Translations under genes and position numbers: made by a program | The notes under the pieces: model-generated | Told to the model about the DNA's origin: nothing | The model's input: the letters and a program-made list of their open reading frames with translations, nothing else | Databases searched by the model: none | NCBI GenBank assembly: GCA_003255065.1 | Contig: QAOA01001066.1 | Coordinates: 2,101,397-2,165,396, forward strand | Length of the DNA stretch: 64,000 nucleotides | Direction: 5' to 3' | Origin: Cercis canadensis | Lineage: Eukaryota; Streptophyta; Magnoliopsida; Fabales; Fabaceae | Shown: positions 54,541 through 64,000 of the stretch, in pieces | How positions within the stretch are numbered: the first letter of the stretch is position 1 | Layout of the letters: each line of letters begins with the position of its first letter

Positions 54541-54791
54541 CAACAGTGCTTTCCCCTCCTCAGCTTTGGCCAAACGAAATAATATTATAAAAAAACAATT
54601 GTCATATTAATGAAAATATTTTCAAATGTACCATATTGATAGAAATAAGTTCCTAAACTATATTATTGAAGGAATTGGTCCCTATCACAAGTTTATCTTT
54701 TCTAGGTGTGAGTTTCTTTTTTATTATATATTTTAAAAGGATAATGTAAATGTAAGTTGGCATTGGCTAACAAGTGTCAGATTAAGGAACT

Positions 54792-55221
54792 TTTTTTTTT
54801 TGAAAAAAGTCTAAAAAATCCCCTTCAACAATGTTCTATGTGCGATTTACCCCAAAAACTTTTAAAATGTGCAAAAAACCTACTTGAACTTTTAAAATGT
54901 GCACTTTACCCCCCGACCCTAACGTTCGTCTACTAATGTGCACATGATGTGATTAATCTAGGCCATAGTACAATTTTATAGGGGTATAAATAAAAATAAA
55001 TTTATAAAATGAGGGTCAAAAAGAAATATTTAAAGAGTTTTGGGGCCAAATTATAATATTTAAATCTCTTCTTCCGTCCATTAATGGATGAACGTTAAAG
55101 TCTTCAGGGTAAAATGCACATTTTAAAAGTTCAAGGAGGTTTTTCGCACATTTTAAAAGTTTTAGGGGTAAATCGCACATAGAACATAGTTGAAGGGGGG
55201 TTTTTTAGACTTTTTTTTTTT
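54792..55221. mobile_element. MITE with AGTCTAAAAAA inverted ends
   Basis: The left arm (..AAAGTCTAAAAAATCCCC.., GTTCTATGTGCGATTTACCC, ACTTTTAAAATGTGC twice) is repeated in inverted orientation in the right arm over about 150 bases at high identity (GCACATTTTAAAAGTTC, GGGGTAAATCGCACATAGAA, TTTTTTAGACTTT). It is about 420 bp and non-coding, flanked by T-runs that hide any target duplication. Confidence 0.65.
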
Positions 55222-56430
55222 GGAGTGAAGGATAATGGACATTTTTTAAAAAAAAAAAAATTATCAGGAAGGATAAGGGACATTAACTCTAGCTTTTTGC
55301 CTATATTAACATATAAATTTTTTAAATATCAAAAGTTGTGCATAACAAGTTCCGTTAATTGAATTTTTTTTTATTTCAAATTTAAAGACAATATAAACTT
55401 ATAAGATTAACCATTATCTAATTTTTGAAAAAAAAAAAATTGATCTGAAATTTTTGAAAGAATTTATATACTTAGGATATACTCAACCCCTTATTTTATA
55501 AGATTCTCTATCTAATTAAAACTCTCTTGAAAAATTTTCTTAGTAGAGCTTCGCGTTAATGAAAAAATGAACGGAATAGATCATACTACATTGATGTGAC
55601 AATCATACATAATTTTTATATTTTATTAAATATAAAATATAATTTATCTTATTTTTTTTAAAAAAATTAAAAACATTTGATTTGTATACATATCAAAAAT
55701 ATCTAAAAAAAACCTTCAAAAGTAAATAATAGAGTATAGAATTTTGTCAACTGTAGCTATTTTTGGTAGACCACTAGTGAAAGTAAAACATTTACGAAAG
55801 TGCATAAATAAAGTTCCAAACCAGAGAATTGGATTTTGTTCAGGGACGGGAGGGGTTTGGCCCCCTTTATCCCCGCCCCGCATAGATCCTCCCCATACTC
55901 AAGCGGGGCTTAAAATTGAAGCCCACCCCTCCAAATTTATAGCTCAAAAAAATAAACCTAAATTTCCATTCTAAGTATATGAATTTTATTTATGTATATA
56001 TTTTTGGTGGGGGTCTTCGTCTTGCTGTGTGAAATTGCCATCCTTAAATTTTTTATTGAAGGATGCTTATTTCCTCTTGGCTGAAATTGGGTAAAAATAA
56101 AGTTCACCGAAAAAAAAAAAAACAAACAAATCAGTGTACATCCGTAGTCACTGAAACCAGGATATCAAATTTTCTTCAGCGATGAGCGATAGAGTAGGAA
56201 TTAGATAGCTAGAATCTTGGGCTGTATAATTAATTACTCGGAATCAATGCTTCACCGACTGAGGTTGATAATGTTGTATCAATTTACGTTATTATCAAGG
56301 AGAATGATCGTGATCGAATTAACCAAATTAACCCATTATTCTTCTATATGCTCAATCCAATTTATCATGCATATATTGTACGCGCGAAGTTGATATTTCT
56401 TTCCGAATATAATGCTGTGAGATTATATTA

Positions 56431-56550
56431 ACATATGTAGCGTGCTTGTATCCGTAAACTTGATCCATTTTTTCCGATTGAGAAATCAATGACAACATTA
56501 ATAATGAAATCTTGAAAGATTCCTCTTCCTCCCGATTTTCTACTATAAAA
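56431..56550 (+). promoter_or_regulatory. CASP-like gene 2 promoter block
   Basis: GTAGCGTGCTTGTATCCG at about 56437 and CTTGAAAGATTCCTCTTCC at about 56511 match blocks before the other two CASP-like genes. CTATAAAAATATC (about 56543) is a TATA-like element about 50 bases before the start codon. Confidence 0.5.
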
Positions 56551-56596
56551 ATATCATTCACATCTAACTCTTTTCCTCCCTCTTCATCTAGCAAAC

Positions 56597-57559
56597 ATGG
56601 TTTTCTCTGACGAGGAATTCCTAAGGCTTATGAAAGCGAAACTGACACCGATTCGTACGAAACTCCGACTTGTTCGACCTATCCCTGTCCGATTACTAAA
56701 ATCAAACAAACGAATCGAGGAATCCCAAATTTCGTTAAGAGTTGTTGCCATGTTTGCGTCCCTAACCGCGTGTTGGGTGATGCTCACTAACGAGTATTCT
56801 ACTGTCATTCTGGGAATTAATTTTGATCCTCCACCTTCCTACTACTCACCTGCTTATGAGTAAGATCATACCACCTACCATATTACTTTCTACCATTTAC
56901 ATAAGATTTATTAATTTTTCTCAAGTTTATTTATTTCTCTATTTTGCAGATTCTTTCTCTTTGCAAATGGTGCTGTAGGCTCAGTTAGTGTTGTGACTTT
57001 GCTCGTTGCTATTGTTTTCTACAACCGAGCCAAATGCCCTCCCAAGTTATACCACATGTTGGTCGTGCAAGACATGGTATACTATTACTATGCATGATTT
57101 ATGAGATTTTCCTTTTGTTTCAGACTAAGTTTGAAATCATAGCGATATGCATAATAGCGCGGAAATTAGAACCCTGACCTCCTCATAGTTATAGTGATAT
57201 ATATATATATATATAAATATAATTAATTAATATATGAAATACTGACATATTTTAATTGTAATTTTGGTTGTGAATATTAATTATTTATTATATGATAGAT
57301 AATGCTAGGGCTACTGTTGGCGGGATGGGCGGCTGCAAGAGCTATATTGGAGGTAGGGCTGCGTGGAAATCCCGACATCGGTTGGGCACCAATTTGGGTT
57401 GAGTTTGAGACATTCTGTGACAGAGTCACAACTGCCCTTGCTTTTTCTTTTGCGTCAATGATTGCTTTCGTATTGCTTCTTATAGTGGCTGCAATCAACC
57501 GAAGGTCTTGTAGTTTTGAGATTTTGATGTCTGAAGAAGCATACAAACATAGCTTGTAG
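56597..57559 (+). CDS. CASP-like membrane protein (CASPL1 type), copy 2, 216 aa, 3 exons
   Basis: Four-transmembrane CASP/MARVEL-family protein, predicted at the plasma membrane. Exons: 56597-56859, 56950-57076, 57299-57559. The basic N-terminal tail (about 50 residues, KLRLVRPIPVRLLKSNKR) is cytosolic. TM1 carries the conserved Arg (ISLRVVAMFASLTACW). The first loop has FDPPPSYYSPAYE, TM2 is FFLFANGAVGSVSVV, and TM3 follows the conserved Asp of QDM. The second loop, GNPDIGWAPIWVEFETFC, keeps one Cys where copies 1 and 3 have two. TM4 is followed by a longer C-terminal tail (RRSCSFEILMSEEAYKHSL) than in the paralogues. The loss of one loop Cys and the added tail suggest divergence after duplication. 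Confidence 0.9.
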
Positions 57560-57774
57560 TGAAACTATCTATTGCTCTATGAATAAATAAAGATGGTATG
57601 CAATTTATATTTTTTTGATTCTTTTCTGTTTTCTGCATTCTACCCAATGAAATATATGAGTATAAGAAAGCAGGCAGAAGAGTATTTGTTTCTGAACCAA
57701 AGAGAGAAAGAAATTAATTAAGGAAATGAAAATGAGAAAATAAAATATTACTTCTTTTTATATTACCACCTTAA

Positions 57775-57944
57775 ATGGGACCATATGCAAAGTCAAAGGA
57801 GGAAGATGAAGATGATGAACAAAGAGAAGAATGGGATATTCTTGCTACTCGTCCCCAAGTGGCAGATAAATTCACCAGTGATGGTGCAGTACTGAAGCCC
57901 ATGATAGCCTCCAAACATACATTACAATCAGTACCTGAATCCAG
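57775..57944 (+). pseudogene. Exon-like fragment of unknown gene
   Basis: An ATG opens 56 codons of soluble, acidic, protein-like sequence (MGPYAKSKEEDEDDEQREEW, then DILATRPQVADKF and MIASKHTLQSVPES), ending exactly at an AG|GTAAAT donor-like site. No continuation exon is visible before the next gene. I do not recognise the family. It is probably a captured or left-over exon. The opposite strand is also open here but less protein-like. Confidence 0.3.
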
Positions 57945-58424
57945 GTAAATGGATGAGATAACCAGTAATCTTAGAGTGAAAACATGCCTAGAAATTAAAC
58001 AGAATAACCAATACAAAGCCAAGAATACCATCCAGTCATCCAGAACTTTCAAATCAAAATCATAGCAAAGAATAATCAAGCTCAAAACTCAAGGGAGAAC
58101 GGATCGATATTGGTATTGTGCTTAAAATTGGTTTGACGAAGACAGCAACCAAACAGCTACAAGTGAGAAAAATCTCAATATATACTGACCCCCTCCATGT
58201 TTTTTATGAAAATAATTACTAAAAGCGACAATATATATATTATATGTATTAATTGTCACGCAATACTCGTGACCTTAAAAACATTCAACACGCATAACCT
58301 ATCAATTTACCCCAAAATCCAGGAGAATCATGGTGATTGAAAGAACTAATTATCTATCATTCGTCGATAACGCTTAATCATCCAACTCATCATGTATTCA
58401 GCTGTGTCAGATGATATTTACATA

Positions 58425-58530
58425 GTAGTGTGCTTGTAAAATATATCCATTTTTCCTGCTTGAAACATCATTTACTCTATTCATGTAACCTTGAAAGATT
58501 CCTCTTGCTGTTTTCGACTATAAATACCCC
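58425..58530 (+). promoter_or_regulatory. CASP-like gene 3 promoter block
   Basis: It shares TAGTGTGCTTGTAAA and CTTGAAAGATTCCTCTT with the region before copy 2, and variants of both with copy 1. A good TATA-like CTATAAATA follows about 125 bases before the start codon. Confidence 0.5.
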
Positions 58531-58653
58531 CTCACAGTCTCAACTTTTCCTGTGCCTGATACCCTATACCTCTTCATCTTGTTGCTCCCACTTAATAGTT
58601 CTTCTCTGTTATTGCCTTTTTCTTCTGTGTTTTTGACAGTTTTCAACAGCAAA

Positions 58654-59539
58654 ATGACGCTGAATTCTGATGATGAATTAAAACGCAAATTGTTGAATTC
58701 TGATGTTGATGCAATACTCCTCCATCTCATTGACTCTGAATCGTCCATCATACGTACTAGAGTTGCACCATTCCCTTCCCGCAAAGCACATAAACGGATT
58801 GAAGGAGCCCAAATTGCCTTGAGAGTGATCACGATCGTTACTTCACTGGCGGCATGTTGGATTGTGGTGACCAGCGTGCATCATGTTGAGATTCTGGGCA
58901 TGAAATTTGATGCTCCACCTTCTTACTACTCAAAGGCTTTTGAGTAAGAATCAGATCAAACCACGTGACTTAGATCAGATTTTACTAATCTTTATTGATA
59001 TTTTTGACAGTTTACTTTTCTATCTTTCAGCTTCTTTGCGTTTACAAACGGTTGTGTATGCTTCGGTACTCTGATGTCTTTCATCACTGCTTCTGTTTAC
59101 TACAAGCGACAAGGCACATGCCCTACCGATGTCTACGACATTTTGGCTTGGAATGACGTGGTATATAAATTACTACAATTTCCGAGATTGTCTTGGAACA
59201 AAATTTATCATCAACGATTCTTCTTTTGACCAAGTTTGAAATTACAAACTGATTATTATTAATATGAAATTGATTTTGTGATTTTGTTACTTGTTGTGAC
59301 ACACATGACAGTTCAACTTAATGGTAGCGTTGTTGGGCTGGGCTGCTGCTGCGGCTACAAATGACGTAGGAGTGCATGGAAATCCCGAAGCCGGTTGGGC
59401 GCCGGCGTGTGATAAGTATGGGACATTTTGTGAAAGAATCATAACTGCGGAGCTGTTTTCTTATGTTTCAATTTTTACCATTATGATGATGCTTGTAATG
59501 GCTGCAACCAACACTAAAGTCATTTTTTTTAAGGTTTAG
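58654..59539 (+). CDS. CASP-like membrane protein (CASPL1 type), copy 3, 215 aa, 3 exons
   Basis: Four-transmembrane CASP/MARVEL-family protein. Exons: 58654-58943, 59031-59160, 59312-59539, with the same two intron positions as the paralogues. It has a long charged N-terminal tail, TM1 with the conserved Arg (AQIALRVITIVTSLAACW), and a first loop FDAPPSYYSKAFD. TM2 is FFAFTNGCVCFGTL and TM3 follows the Asp of WNDV. The second loop, GNPEAGWAPACDKYGTFC, has both Cys, and TM4 ends in NTKVIFFKV. The ATG at 58654 is chosen because the sequence upstream of it in frame looks like 5' UTR (hydrophobic run with no family match). Closest in layout to copy 2, about 1.1 kb upstream. Confidence 0.9.
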
Positions 59540-61639
59540 AGATTGTGGGATGTCTGAACTCTGAAGGAGGACTAATTAAGTTGGTTATGGGTTGAAAGCA
59601 GTATACATTGTCTAATAAAATTATTCATATATATATATCTGCTCCGTATGAATAACATGGAATCCCATTTATGTCTTCTTTTTTCTCTCCATTCCACCAA
59701 ATTTAAAACCAAGGAAATTTGTTAGGACGTGATTTCACCTGCATAACCTAGAATCCACTATTCACAAAAAGGACAGAAGTTTTCTTTAAAGTTGACGGAT
59801 AATCGAATATTATTCTACAACCCTAATTTGTGGAAAATTTTGATGAGTCAACTTATATAAATAAGGAAAGAAAATCATACCGCTGAAATTGTGAAAATAA
59901 AGATCCAAATGATTAATTAGCTAATTTCTCTAGAATCAAGATTCTTGCGCCTAAAGCTAATTATATAAAGATTTAAATGTACTGGAAGTCTCTATAGTTT
60001 GGACGAATTTTGAATCTTGTCCCTATAATTTTTTTTTTCTTTTGAGGTCATTATAGTTTAATTTTTTTTTAATTAGGTCCCTACCGTCATCCCCAACTAT
60101 AACTCTGTCAGTTTAGTGCTCACATGACAAACAACTTGTCTATGTGACAATAAAAGAAGCTAACGTGGCACCAAAGTGACACAAAAATTGGGTTTTATCT
60201 ATCGCTCGTTACCCTAATTTCCATCAATTTGGGGAAAGCTAAGCCACATGTCTTGCATGTGCGTTTAATGGGTGACAATTTGTGTGTCACTTTAACGCCA
60301 TGTAAGCTTTATCTATTTTCACATGAAGAAACCGTTTGACATGTCAGCACTAAATTGATGATGGAGTTGTAACTAAGGGTGATGGTAGGGACCCAATTAA
60401 AAAAATTTCAAATTATAAGGACTCCAGAAGAAAAAAATAAATAAATTATAAGAACTTGATTCAAAATCTGTCCAAACTATAGTGATATGCAATACCTTAT
60501 ATAAATAAGAAAAGAGATCCTATAGTTTGAAATTTGCAATGTATGTGGTACATTATAGAGCATTCACAAAACCATGATATTATGGAAATTTTTAAATAGT
60601 AAAAAATGTATAAATAAGGAAAGAAAATCAAATCACTAAAATTGTGATAATTAATTGATTATCAATATCCTCGAAATTAAAATAACTGAGGATGAGTAAG
60701 CTTTTTTTTTTTCCCCCTAAAATCAACTACAATGACAACACATGACTAGAATGTCCTAATCTCTGAACTCTGAAGGGAACAACGATACTTCATTTTGATC
60801 GTCCCGTATGGGTATATTTTGTTTTAGTTGAAGGATTCAGCCAAACAACTGCTCGAGTTCGTTTTAAGTCTACTGGAAGCAGTAAAACCAATTGTCTTAT
60901 ATTTGTCTTGCTACGGAAAAAAGCATAATAGCTGCAAAGGATAGTATTTTATCCCTTCGACTGTGTGCCCAATGATATATTGTTTGGTATGGTATGCACG
61001 AGTGAGAATTTCATTTCTACCTCATATTCTTCGACCGTTAATGCTTGATTTATTTCATCATGTATCTCACATAGTTATAATTATGACTTTATTCCATTCT
61101 CATTTTGAGTACCAAACAAAAAATATTATATTCCACTCCTTGTGGAACCAAATAATGAAAAAGGAATGTTTATTCCATACCTATGCACATTCCTAAACCA
61201 AATTGGTCTACGCGGTTAACCACAAGGCCCTACTTCATAATAATAGCATTCTACTCCTCAACTCTCCTTGGTGATCCATTATTGTATTTATAGAAATGAA
61301 AAATAGAGGACTCTGAAAAGTTTAAAAAGGTAGACAATTGTTCTCTACTAAAGGATTCATAAGGGACAGATAAGGCCGCAAAGAAGCAGACCTCCATGGC
61401 CGGGCCACCTAGACTGCCACATGTACATAGATACTACTTTACAGAATATCTCATCCCATTCAGAGCGATACAAGTTGGTTCTAGCAATACCAGTAACTTT
61501 GGAAATAACCATGGGGAACAGCCTTCTACTGGTGAAAAAAATCCCCTGCTTTCACAAAATTTAAGCACATTGTGCTTAGTAAGGCACAATTTAAGAAGAG
61601 TGAGAGGGGCCAAAATGGATAGTGAAGAATGTTTGCAAG
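59540..61639. other. Intergenic with one MITE; 3' flanks of convergent CASP-like 3 and BPC genes
   Basis: A MITE fills 59986-60486. The rest is AT-rich without supported coding regions. About 61390-61639 is the probable 3' UTR of the BPC gene. Confidence 0.55.
59986..60486. mobile_element. MITE with CTATAGTTTGGACGAATTTT inverted ends
   Basis: The left arm (CTATAGTTTGGACGAATTTT, GAATCTTGTCCCTATAA.., TTAGGTCCCTACCGTCATCC) is repeated in inverted orientation on the right (GGTGATGGTAGGGACCCAAT, AACTTGATTCAAAATCTGTC, CAAACTATAG). Complementarity runs almost the whole length (about 220 bases per arm). It is about 500 bp and non-coding. This looks like a long-armed, possibly Mutator-type MITE; no clear target duplication. 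Confidence 0.65.
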
Positions 61640-62664
61640 CTACTTGATAGTGATGTAGCGATTTGTTCCATGTCTGGCCCAGTAGTCCTTGAGATCCAAT
61701 GGTATAGACAAATCATGGCCTTGTGCTGCCACCCTACTGAGCAGTCTCGTAAAGACACTTCCACTCATCTTTCGGCCACCAACTCGAGCATGGCGCTTGT
61801 TTGGAAGCTGTGGCAGTGGATATATTGACAAGGTGGTGGTACAACAAGATGACTGCCATCCACCATTGCCCCATTTGTAGCACTGCCGTGGTACTCCAGT
61901 GCATGTGCAAACTGGGACTGGCATGGTAGTTTCATCAAATGTAACCAAATTCAAGCCAACATCCTGCCTATCCCACTCGGATTTGATCTTTGTCCCTTCA
62001 GAAGATGCCTGCCTATTTAAATCCTCACCAACTTTCTTTCCTTTGCCTGGTGGCTTTGATACCTTAGAAGAAATTGTCTTATTTTCCTTCGTTCTCTTAG
62101 CCTGATGTGACTTGACAGCTTCAGAAGCTATAACAGTTACTGGGAAAGCGTCAGTTATTGGCATATCCTTTGTGCCATAAGCAGTGTTTGATAAGTTATT
62201 TAGATGGTGCATCCGCTTCGATCCACGTTGAATTCCAGTACCCAATGGGAAGTTGACAGCACTGTCCCGAATTTGAAGGGCAGCAAGGGCATTATCCCGT
62301 TCCATTAACGCATTATCACGTTGAGAAAGTGCTTCATCCCTCTGCCGAAGGGCCTCATCTTGAGCAGCCAATGCTTCATTCTTTTCAGATAAAGCCACAT
62401 TTCGTTCTCGAATGGCAGCATCCCTCTCAGCAATTATGGACATAATTTTCTTATTCATGACTAGGGCATTCGGTTCCTTTACTTGATGCTGGGGAGTGAT
62501 ACTCCACTGCACATCTCAAACCAAGTCCAATTTAATGGATCCAATTGTGCAAGCTTTCAAAAATAAATAAAAATAAATTTATGCATTCTAATTACCGGGG
62601 AATGTCCTCCTCTATAGAAGTCCATCTTATGCCTCCCATTTTCATGTTGGCGGCCGTCATCCAT
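61640..62664 (-). CDS. BPC: BASIC PENTACYSTEINE (BBR/BPC) GAGA-binding transcription factor, 311 aa, 2 exons
   Basis: Nuclear factor that binds GA-rich repeats and recruits chromatin regulators in plants. Exons: 62664-62596 ([20 protein letters not shown]..), donor GTAATT, then 62506-61640 after a GTGCAG acceptor. The N-terminal coiled coil (about residues 50-102) has the alanine-zipper-like 7-residue repeat [14 protein letters not shown] typical of class II BPCs (BPC4/BPC6). A basic nuclear-targeting region (KPPGKGKK) follows. The C-terminal DNA-binding domain (about 220-311) has the five conserved Cys (CTC, QC, CC), [31 protein letters not shown] and ends in [10 protein letters not shown]. 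The ATG at 62512 is intronic and must not be used. A first exon of just 69 bases is easily missed. Confidence 0.93.
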
Positions 62665-64000
62665 CTTGCACTCGGAGGATTTAGCAGTAGAAGGGGAACT
62701 TGGTGTCAAGCAGTCTCAAGATTCAATCACTTAATCAACAACTTCCAGCTTAAAGACATGTTCTATTATCAAAATAAGAAAAGCAAACATCAAGTCAATT
62801 AGCAACAAGCAAGAAAATGAAAGATTTCTCAACATGTAGTGGGATAACTTTTAGGAAGAAAAAAGGTGCAACCTTAAAGTTTTCTTTAAAGAAGCCTAAG
62901 AACCTTTACCCCCAACAAACCAAACACTTACATACAACCAGCAGACTCGGCATGAAATATTCCTTGACATTGTTCTCATAATCTTTTGTAGTTTAGTTGG
63001 TACAGGTTTGACAAACAAGAGTTTTCATTGCATGGCATAAACTGTTTAATGTTAAGAAGACTCAAGACTAAAAAGCCAGTCTTCTCTTATGACTGAAATC
63101 ATAACCTTCTATATCTGTAGGCTAAATAAGATAGGCTGCATATTTTCTTGGTCAAGAAATAGGCTACATTATTTACGATATTGAAACCCACCATAATTCT
63201 ATTCATATCATACCAGGTACCTAATCGTATCAGGGCTACCATGTCTGAAACCTTATATGCAATGCAGCATCTCTTCTAGAAAATAAACCAGAAATTCAAT
63301 GATTATGTGATTTTTTATTTTATATATAATAATTTGTGCTCATAATTATTATAAATAAACAATTTAATAACATTGAAGTCGTGCAGAGTTTCACAAACCA
63401 ATAGTTGTGAGCCAAAAGTCCAGTATGCCAATAGCCCTAGACCTAGTCCACAATTATTCAACTGACAAATTCTCAAAACATCACAATAAACACTTCCATT
63501 TCATAGAAGGGAATTCATCCTACCAGAGCACTCATTTCAAAATTTTCTCTAGCTAAGTTAGCCATACACATAGGAGGGAAGAAAGAGAGGGGGGGACCCA
63601 AGCACTATCACTTCTTTGTTTTACAAATGCTGAGGATGTAATAGGCAATCACCAGCAAAAACACAATCCAGACCTCAACCATAAAAAAATCAGTTAAAGC
63701 TCAAATTTTTGCCTACAGTAGATACAAAGCCTCACTAGAGCAGTATAATTGGCTATAATCACATAATATAACATGAATATGAGAAACTAATTTTCTTTAT
63801 TTTTGATAGATGTGCAGCAGCATCTTCTGAACCCAAGACCTCACTCTATACATGTTTGTAAGATGGGAAGAGATTCCACTAAGTCCAATAGTAAGGAGCA
63901 TATTATTCTAATTGTATCACCCTCAACTTCTTATGGCATATAAAAGTTCATGACTAATAACATAGTCATGTTAGAACCCTATTATATGCGACATTATTTT
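62665..64000. other. 5' flank of the BPC gene
   Basis: Probably 5' UTR (perhaps with a leader intron) and promoter on the minus strand. A GA-rich run (AAGAAAGAGAGGGGGGG) lies at about 63580-63596. No other coding region is supported to the window end. Confidence 0.5.

Larger units (their letters stand above)
54059..56596. other. Right flank of the MULE, MITE and promoter of CASP-like gene 2
   Basis: Contains an inverted-repeat hairpin (54478-54540), a MITE (54792-55221), AT-rich DNA, and the CASP-like promoter block (56431-56550). No gene is supported; the open frame 55744-55974 has no recognisable domain. Confidence 0.55.
57560..58653. other. Intergenic between CASP-like genes 2 and 3, with a stray exon-like piece
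   Basis: Contains an exon-like plus-strand segment (57775-57944) and the promoter of CASP-like gene 3: GTAGTGTGCTTGTAAAATAT at about 58425, CTTGAAAGATTCCTCTTGC at about 58490, and TATA-like CTATAAATACCCC at 58518-58530. Confidence 0.55.

Overview
The window is plant nuclear DNA. It is AT-rich, its genes are split by GT-AG introns, and their products are plant-type: a NAC factor, a BASIC PENTACYSTEINE factor, CASP-like membrane proteins, a DHHC S-acyltransferase with the plant C-terminal motif, and Mutator-like elements carrying a plant mobile domain gene. The gene content and intron structure fit a eudicot, probably a woody rosid. A Citrus-like genome is my guess, and it rests on overall resemblance only. 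The sequence is a draft, with two longer N gaps and about nine single Ns. Four of the single Ns sit between two near-identical copies of the adjoining sequence, which looks like unmerged contig overlap.

Layout from left to right. 1-3401 is intergenic. 3402-8119 (+) is a five-exon DHHC protein S-acyltransferase, with part of exon 2 falsely duplicated. 8866-9430 holds a decayed coding remnant. 10241-10723 (+) is a short intronless F-box protein. 11721-13413 (-) is the mitochondrial intermembrane-space chaperone TIM8, with a site II/telo-box promoter. 17102-18240 (+) is a NAC083/VNI2-like transcription factor. 20100-21376 (+) is an acidic, repeat-bearing MGC-start protein of unknown function. 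22468-23410 (-) is a relic of a NO VEIN-like GHKL ATPase gene. 24110-27100 is a cluster of foldback and MITE elements, including a 1.5 kb palindrome made of head-to-head telomere-like repeats. 27351-29791 (+) is the E2 enzyme UBC27. 30364-30489 (-) is a possible 41-residue membrane microprotein. 35045-39112 (+) is a CDK-like kinase with an N-terminal MGC acylation signal. 41522-44652 (+) is a plant Atos/FAM214-type protein. 45479-46272, 56597-57559 and 58654-59539 (all +) are three CASP-like paralogues. A decayed Mutator-like element lies between the first and second, with a transposase relic on + and a plant-mobile-domain relic on -. 61640-62664 (-) is a BASIC PENTACYSTEINE GAGA-binding factor.

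The genes do not form one pathway. They are ordinary dispersed plant genes, and the only local family is the CASP-like array, whose members share recognisable promoter blocks. The accessory interest lies in the transposon-derived structures (foldback element, MITEs, MULE with PMD) and in several unrecognised or decayed coding pieces. Exon coordinates were derived by hand from reading frame, GT-AG sites and family resemblance. No database search was possible.
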